Positions 59,494 through 64,000 of a stretch of DNA of 64,000 bases are shown piece by piece. Position 1 is the stretch's first letter. Each line of letters opens with the position of its first letter. A program made the position numbers and the translations under genes. The stretch covers positions 62,001-126,000 of the forward strand of contig CAWZYM010000396.1 of assembly GCA_963966185.1 (NCBI GenBank), given 5' to 3'. Under the pieces are notes generated by a model that did no database searches, was not told where the DNA came from, and was given only the letters and a program-made list of their open reading frames with translations. This DNA is from Rhabditoides inermis (Eukaryota > Nematoda > Chromadorea > Rhabditida > Rhabditidae).

Positions 59494-60985
59494 AAGTGAC
59501 CTTCTCTCTGATTGGTGTCTCTCGTCCTGCACACTCTCTCATGTGGAATATCGATCAATGTTAGCGTCTATATAATTACCACTCATTCACACTTGTATCA
59601 ACTATCTTTCTTCAATTAAACCAATGAAATATTAACAATAATATGCATTTTTTCTTGTTTTCCCACTCTATCTCCTAATCAAATTATTTTTTGAATGCAC
59701 ATATTTTCGATGATATACATAAAATGCGCATACTGAGGTCAAGTGACCTTCTCTCTGATTGGTGTCTCTCGTCCTGCACACTCTCTCATGTGGAATATCG
59801 ATCAATGTTAGCGTCTATATAATTACCACTCATTCACACTTGTATCAACTATCTTTCTTCAATTAAACCAATGAAATATTAACAATAATATGCATTTTTT
59901 TTCTTGTTTTCCCACTCTATCTCCTAATCAAATTATTTTTTGAATGCACATATTTTCGATGATATACATAAAATGCGCATACTGAGGTCAAGTGACCTTC
60001 TCTCTGATTGGTGTCTCTCGTCCTGCACACTCTCTCATGTGGAATATCGATCAATGTTAGCGTCTATATAATTACCACTCATTCACACTTGTATCAACTA
60101 TCTTTCTTCAATTAAACCAATGAAATATTAACAATAATATGCATTTTTTTTTCTTGTTTTCCCACTCTATCTCCTAATCAAATTATTTTTTGAATGCACA
60201 TATTTTCGATGATATACATAAAATGCGCATACTGAGGTCAAGTGACCTTCTCTCTGATTGGTGTCTCTCGTCCTGCACACTCTCTCATGTGGAATATCGA
60301 TCAATGTTAGCGTCTATATAATTACCACTCATTCACACTTGTATCAACTATCTTTCTTCAATTAAACCAATGAAATATTAACAATAATATGCATTTTTTC
60401 TTGTTTTCCCACTCTATCTCCTAATCAAATTATTTTTTGAATGCACATATTTTCGATGATATACATAAAATGCGCATACTGAGGTCAAGTGACCTTCTCT
60501 CTGATTGGTGTCTCTCGTCCTGCACACTCTCTCATGTGGAATATCGATCAATGTTAGCGTCTATATAATTACCACTCATTCACACTTGTATCAACTATCT
60601 TTCTTCAATAAAACCAATGAAATATTAACAATAATATGCATTTTTTCTTGTTTTCCCACTCTATCTCCTAATCAAATTATTTTTTGAATGCACATATTTT
60701 CGATGATATACATAAAATGCGCATACTGAGGTCAAGTGACCTTCTCTCTGATTGGTGTCTCTCGTCCTGCACACTCTCTCATGTGGAATATCGATCAATG
60801 TTAGCGTCTATATAATTACCACTCATTCACACTTGTATCAACTATCTTTCTTCAATTAAACCAATGAAATATTAACAATAATATGCATTTTTTCTTGTTT
60901 TCCCACTCTATCTCCTAATCAAATTATTTTTTGAATGCACATATTTTCGATGATATACATAAAATGCGCATACTGAGGTCAAGTG

Positions 60986-61212
60986 CTGTCAAGAATCTGT
61001 GAATTTGTGACCGTCGGAGACGGTGTTTTATCCTACTAACAGTTGTTTTTATCGACTAGCGTGCTTATATAGCACGTTGGTTGAACTAATCTAGTTCTCA
61101 CAGTCGTTATAATCCAAGGCTCTGTCTTGTTTTCGGCTGAGAATAATTGGTACGGCTATATCCTCGTTACTCTCTATGAGGTGAGATAAACGCAATACCA
61201 ACAATAAAAAAA
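60986..61212 (+). mobile_element. poly(A)-tailed insertion in satellite, copy 2
   Basis: Same 227-bp sequence at the same monomer site and with the same aagtg flanks as copy 1, 1719 bp away. It differs by one base in the stretch before ccaaggctctg (gttataatcc instead of gttatagtcc). The neighbouring monomers are duplicated with it (both have the tcttcaataaaaccaatg variant, about 58890 and 60608), so this is a segmental copy and not a second insertion. Confidence 0.8.
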
Positions 61213-61959
61213 AAGTGACCTTCTCTCTGATTGGTGTCTCTCGTCCTGCACACTCTCTCATGTGGAATATCGATCAATGTTAGCGTCTATATAATTACCA
61301 CTCATTCACACTTGTATCAACTATCTTTCTTCAATTAAACCAATGAAATATTAACAATAATATGCATTTTTTTCTTGTTTTCCCACTCTATCTCCTAATC
61401 AAATTATTTTTTGAATGCACATATTTTCGATGATATACATAAAATGCGCATACTGAGGTCAAGTGACCTTCTCTCTGATTGGTGTCTCTCGTCCTGCACA
61501 CTCTCTCATGTGGAATATCGATCAATGTTAGCGTCTATATAATTACCACTCATTCACACTTGTATCAACTATCTTTCTTCAATTAAACCAATGAAATATT
61601 AACAATAATATGCATTTTTTCTTGTTTTCCCACTCTATCTCCTAATCAAATTATTTTTTGAATGCACATATTTTCGATGATATACATAAAATGCGCATAC
61701 TGAGGTCAAGTGACCTTCTCTCTGATTGGTGTCTCTCGTCCTGCACACTCTCTCATGTGGAATATCGATCAATGTTAGCGTCTATATAATTACCACTCAT
61801 TCACACTTGTATCAACTATCTTTCTTCAATTAAACCAATGAAATATTAACAATAATATGCATTTTTTCTTGTTTTCCCACTCTATCTCCTAATCAAATTA
61901 TTTTTTGAATGCACATATTTTCGATGATATACATAAAATGCGCATACTGAGGTCAAGTG

Positions 61960-62188
61960 CTGTCAAGAATCTGTGAATTTGTGACCGTCGGAGACGGTGT
62001 TTTATCCTACTAACAGTTGTTTTTATCGACTAGCGTGCTTATATAGCACGTTGGTTGAACTAATCTAGTTCTCACAGTCGTTATAATCCAAGGCTCTGTC
62101 TTGTTTTCGGCTGAGAATAATTGGTACGGCTATATCCTCGTTACTCTCTATGAGTAGTGAGATAAACGCAATACCAACAATAAAAAAA
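61960..62188 (+). mobile_element. poly(A)-tailed insertion in satellite, copy 3
   Basis: 229 bp, same site and flanks. It carries the copy-2 base (gttataatcc) plus a 2-bp gain (tatgagtagtgagat instead of tatgaggtgagat). Spacing to copy 2 is 974 bp, about three monomers plus the insert, consistent with unequal exchange. Confidence 0.8.
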
Positions 62189-62888
62189 AAGTGACCTTCT
62201 CTCTGATTGGTGTCTCTCGTCCTGCACACTCTCTCATGTGGAATATCGATCAATGTTAGCGTCTATATAATTACCACTCATTCACACTTGTATCAACTAT
62301 CTTTCTTCAATTAAACCAATGAAATATTAACAATAATATGCATTTTTTTTCTTGTTTTCCCACTCTATCTCCTAATCAAATTATTTTTTGAATGCACATA
62401 TTTTCGATGATATACATAAAAATGCGCATACTGAGGTCAAGTGACCTTCTCTCTGATTGGTGTCTCTCGTCCTGCACACTCTCTCATGTGGAATATCGAT
62501 CAATGTTAGCGTCTATATAATTACCACTCATTCACACTTGTATCAACTATCTTTCTTCAATTAAACCAATGAAATATTAACAATAATATGCATTTTTTTC
62601 TTGTTTTCCCACTCTATCTCCTAATCAAATTATTTTTTGAATGCACATATTTTCGATGATATACATAAAAATGCGCATACTGAGATCAAGTGACCTTCTC
62701 TCTGATTGGTGTCTCTCGTCCTGCACACTCTCTCATGTGGAGTATCGATCGTTGTAAGCGTCTATATTCCGTTTGAATTCAGCTCAACATTTCTCGTCAG
62801 AAACATTATGTTGTCTAATAAACTTACCGTACACTAAACTGTTGGAAAGCGAAAGATTCATCTCACGTTCACAGTTCCTATTTGCATA

Positions 62889-62960
62889 GCTGTCGGCTAG
62901 CGTAGTGGTAACTCTCTCGCTTGGCAAGAATAAGATCGTAGGTTCAAATCTCGCTGTGAA
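62889..62960 (+). other. tRNA-like sequence next to the satellite
   Basis: Contains a strong A-box-like block (TAGCGTAGTGG) and a B-box-like block (GGTTCAAATC) at tRNA spacing. The acceptor and T stems pair poorly (GCTGTCG with TGTGAAC). Best read as a tRNA pseudogene or the head of a SINE; no anticodon is claimed. Confidence 0.4.
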
Positions 62961-63044
62961 CGAAAAGTTTTGTCTCATAGAAATGGCTCTGATCTTTCTC
63001 TAACCACCCTAATGTCTCTCGTGAAAAGCGTGAAATTCTTTTGC

Positions 63045-63300
63045 GAGCTCACTATATATAACTACCACTCTTTCACACCTGTATATATGTTTTTCTTCAA
63101 TAAACCGAAAAAAAATCAAACAATAATATGTATATATTATTTTATAAGTTTTCCAAGCTCATATTTTTATCATGTCTGTGAATTAACATTTATTCGTGGA
63201 TCAATTGACCTTCTCTGTTGTCTCTCGTCCTGCACGCTCTCTAATAAGGAATATCGATCGATGATGGCGTCTGTGTAACCGTCACTCCTTCACGCATCTA
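63045..63300 (+). repeat. diverged single monomer of the satellite
   Basis: Matches the satellite in order but with many changes: ctatatataactaccactct, cttcaataaaccg, caataatatgtat, aattgaccttctctgttgtc, tctcgtcctgcacgctctct, ggaatatcgatcgatgatgg. It lies about 300 bp beyond the array edge and may be an ancestral or escaped copy. Confidence 0.75.
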
Positions 63301-63540
63301 AAAATTATTACACTTTAATTATACTTTCTTTTCATTCAATTATCGTCTTTGAATCGTTTTTGCTAAATATAATTCCGCAACAGAACATGATTCGGTGTCA
63401 CTTCACGTGAATATGCACAGATGTCTCTTTCAGATGATAAAAGAGAAAGACATAAACATGTTAAGTTACTGTAAGGAAACCTACACGCGTTCAGGTGATT
63501 TTTTAAAAGATCAATAGTAAATATTTTATCTTGGATTCAG

Positions 63541-64000
63541 TGATATGGGTGATAGTCAATGTCCTGTATGCTTCATGCTTCATTGGTTGCCTTTACATTA
63601 TTCAACTCGGATTTCGAAACATCGGAAACTGCCCTATTGGAGAAACGGTGCGTTTGAATTCTAAAAAGTCTTAATCGATAGATCATTTAAGTTTCCCATT
63701 TGGTTGATTGGAGCGGGTATTTGCTTCAGCATAATTTGCATATACGTTATGCTGACTTTGTTTGCCTGCATACGCATTGAGGTAGGTAAACATTTATACT
63801 TACTAATTTATATTTGTAATTTAGAAAGTTTCTCTCTGCCACGCTTTGCTATGTTGCAGCTTCATACTCATTGTAGTTGCATGGTGAGTGAATGGCTGAT
63901 TTCGCACTCATCTGATTTTATATATGTTTAATAAATATGTAGACACCAGTTCATGGCTTCTGGCTTCACATGATGCAGATCTCATAAAATTTGTGCCACA
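63541..64000 (+). CDS. TMEM272-like membrane protein (partial, runs off window)
   Basis: Exons joined by gt-ag introns code IWVIVNVLYASCFIGCLYII with QLGFRNIGNCPIGET | FPIWLIGAGICFSIICIYVM with LTLFACIRIE | KVSLCHALLCCSFILIVVA. The layout (a span, a short loop NCPIGE, then a span starting with P-I-W-L-I-G-G) matches the small four-span TMEM272-like proteins that are common in nematodes, whose function is mostly unknown. The first visible exon starts at an acceptor, so earlier exons lie to the left or were missed. The next join near 63940 is ambiguous: the nearest acceptor gives a stop. The gene continues past the window. Confidence 0.6.

Larger units (their letters stand above)
48513..62769 (+). 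repeat. satellite array: about 57 monomers of 247-250 bp
   Basis: Head-to-tail copies starting caaattattttttgaatgc. Length varies mainly by a T run (6-9 T) after atatgca and by a variant block (tttccgatgat...aaaaatccgc instead of ttttcgatgat...aaaatgcgc). Otherwise copies are almost identical. Constant blocks include gaggtcaagtgaccttctct, ctgattggtgtctctcgtcc, tcatgtggaatatcgatcaa, gtctatataattaccactca, and caattaaaccaatgaaatat. Variant monomers recur at about 49036, 50780, 52021, 52519, 55252 (a further variant), 56499 and 56997, a sign of higher-order amplification. Three monomers are interrupted by the same 227-229 bp insertion. Single-copy changes include gtgatcttc near 50318 and a one-base loss near 54796. 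No protein-coding frame. Confidence 0.97.

Noticed and set aside
58786..60687. Two identical 60-residue open frames in the satellite
   Set aside because: They arise from one T-to-A variant in a monomer present twice through the 1719-bp duplication; no protein-like composition.
48513..62769. CRISPR array
   Set aside because: Monomers are contiguous and nearly identical without unique spacers, in a eukaryotic genome.

Overview
The window looks like nuclear DNA of a nematode. Introns are mostly 40-60 nt, several start codons sit directly behind a splice-acceptor-like ag (compatible with spliced-leader trans-splicing), and there is a pair of nematode-type seven-transmembrane chemoreceptors, a nematode-type cysteine-rich secreted protein and worm-like versions of conserved genes. 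The species cannot be named from sequence alone. All gene models are hand-assembled from open frames and gt/ag (rarely gc/ag) junctions; exon edges are approximate unless a junction is stated.

Left third (1-20 kb): a possible small secreted peptide (-), glutaminyl-peptide cyclotransferase (-), a long gene-poor stretch, mitochondrial TIM50 (-), an F-box-like gene (+) with two in-frame TGA codons, a long-TIR non-autonomous element that begins at the stop codon of that gene, and a large EEA1-like early-endosome tether (-). The EEA1 gene carries a 5'-truncated LINE inside a coding exon and about 0.67 kb of a G-rich hexamer repeat in an early intron.

Middle (20-38 kb): mitochondrial ribosomal protein L39 (+), a cysteine-rich secreted protein (+), a small charged protein (+), a TA-flanked MITE, two related chemoreceptors in tandem (-; one looks intact, one looks broken and full of repeats), a TTAA-flanked Kolobok-like DNA transposon coding for a THAP protein (+), and a GLD-1/ASD-2/quaking-type STAR RNA-binding protein (-).

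Right part (38-64 kb): a complete non-muscle myosin II heavy chain (+), a tRNA-headed retroelement between 36-bp direct repeats, a partial membrane-protein gene (-), then about 14.2 kb of satellite made of about 57 monomers of 247-250 bp. Every monomer carries an AGGTCA inverted repeat, and three monomers hold the same 227-229 bp poly(A)-tailed insertion at one site. A diverged monomer, a tRNA-like sequence and the start of a TMEM272-like gene (+) close the window.

No operon-like functional pathway links the genes. The genes are ordinary housekeeping and receptor genes; the unusual content is the mobile and repetitive DNA: at least five mobile-element families, several with clean target-site duplications, and an organised satellite.
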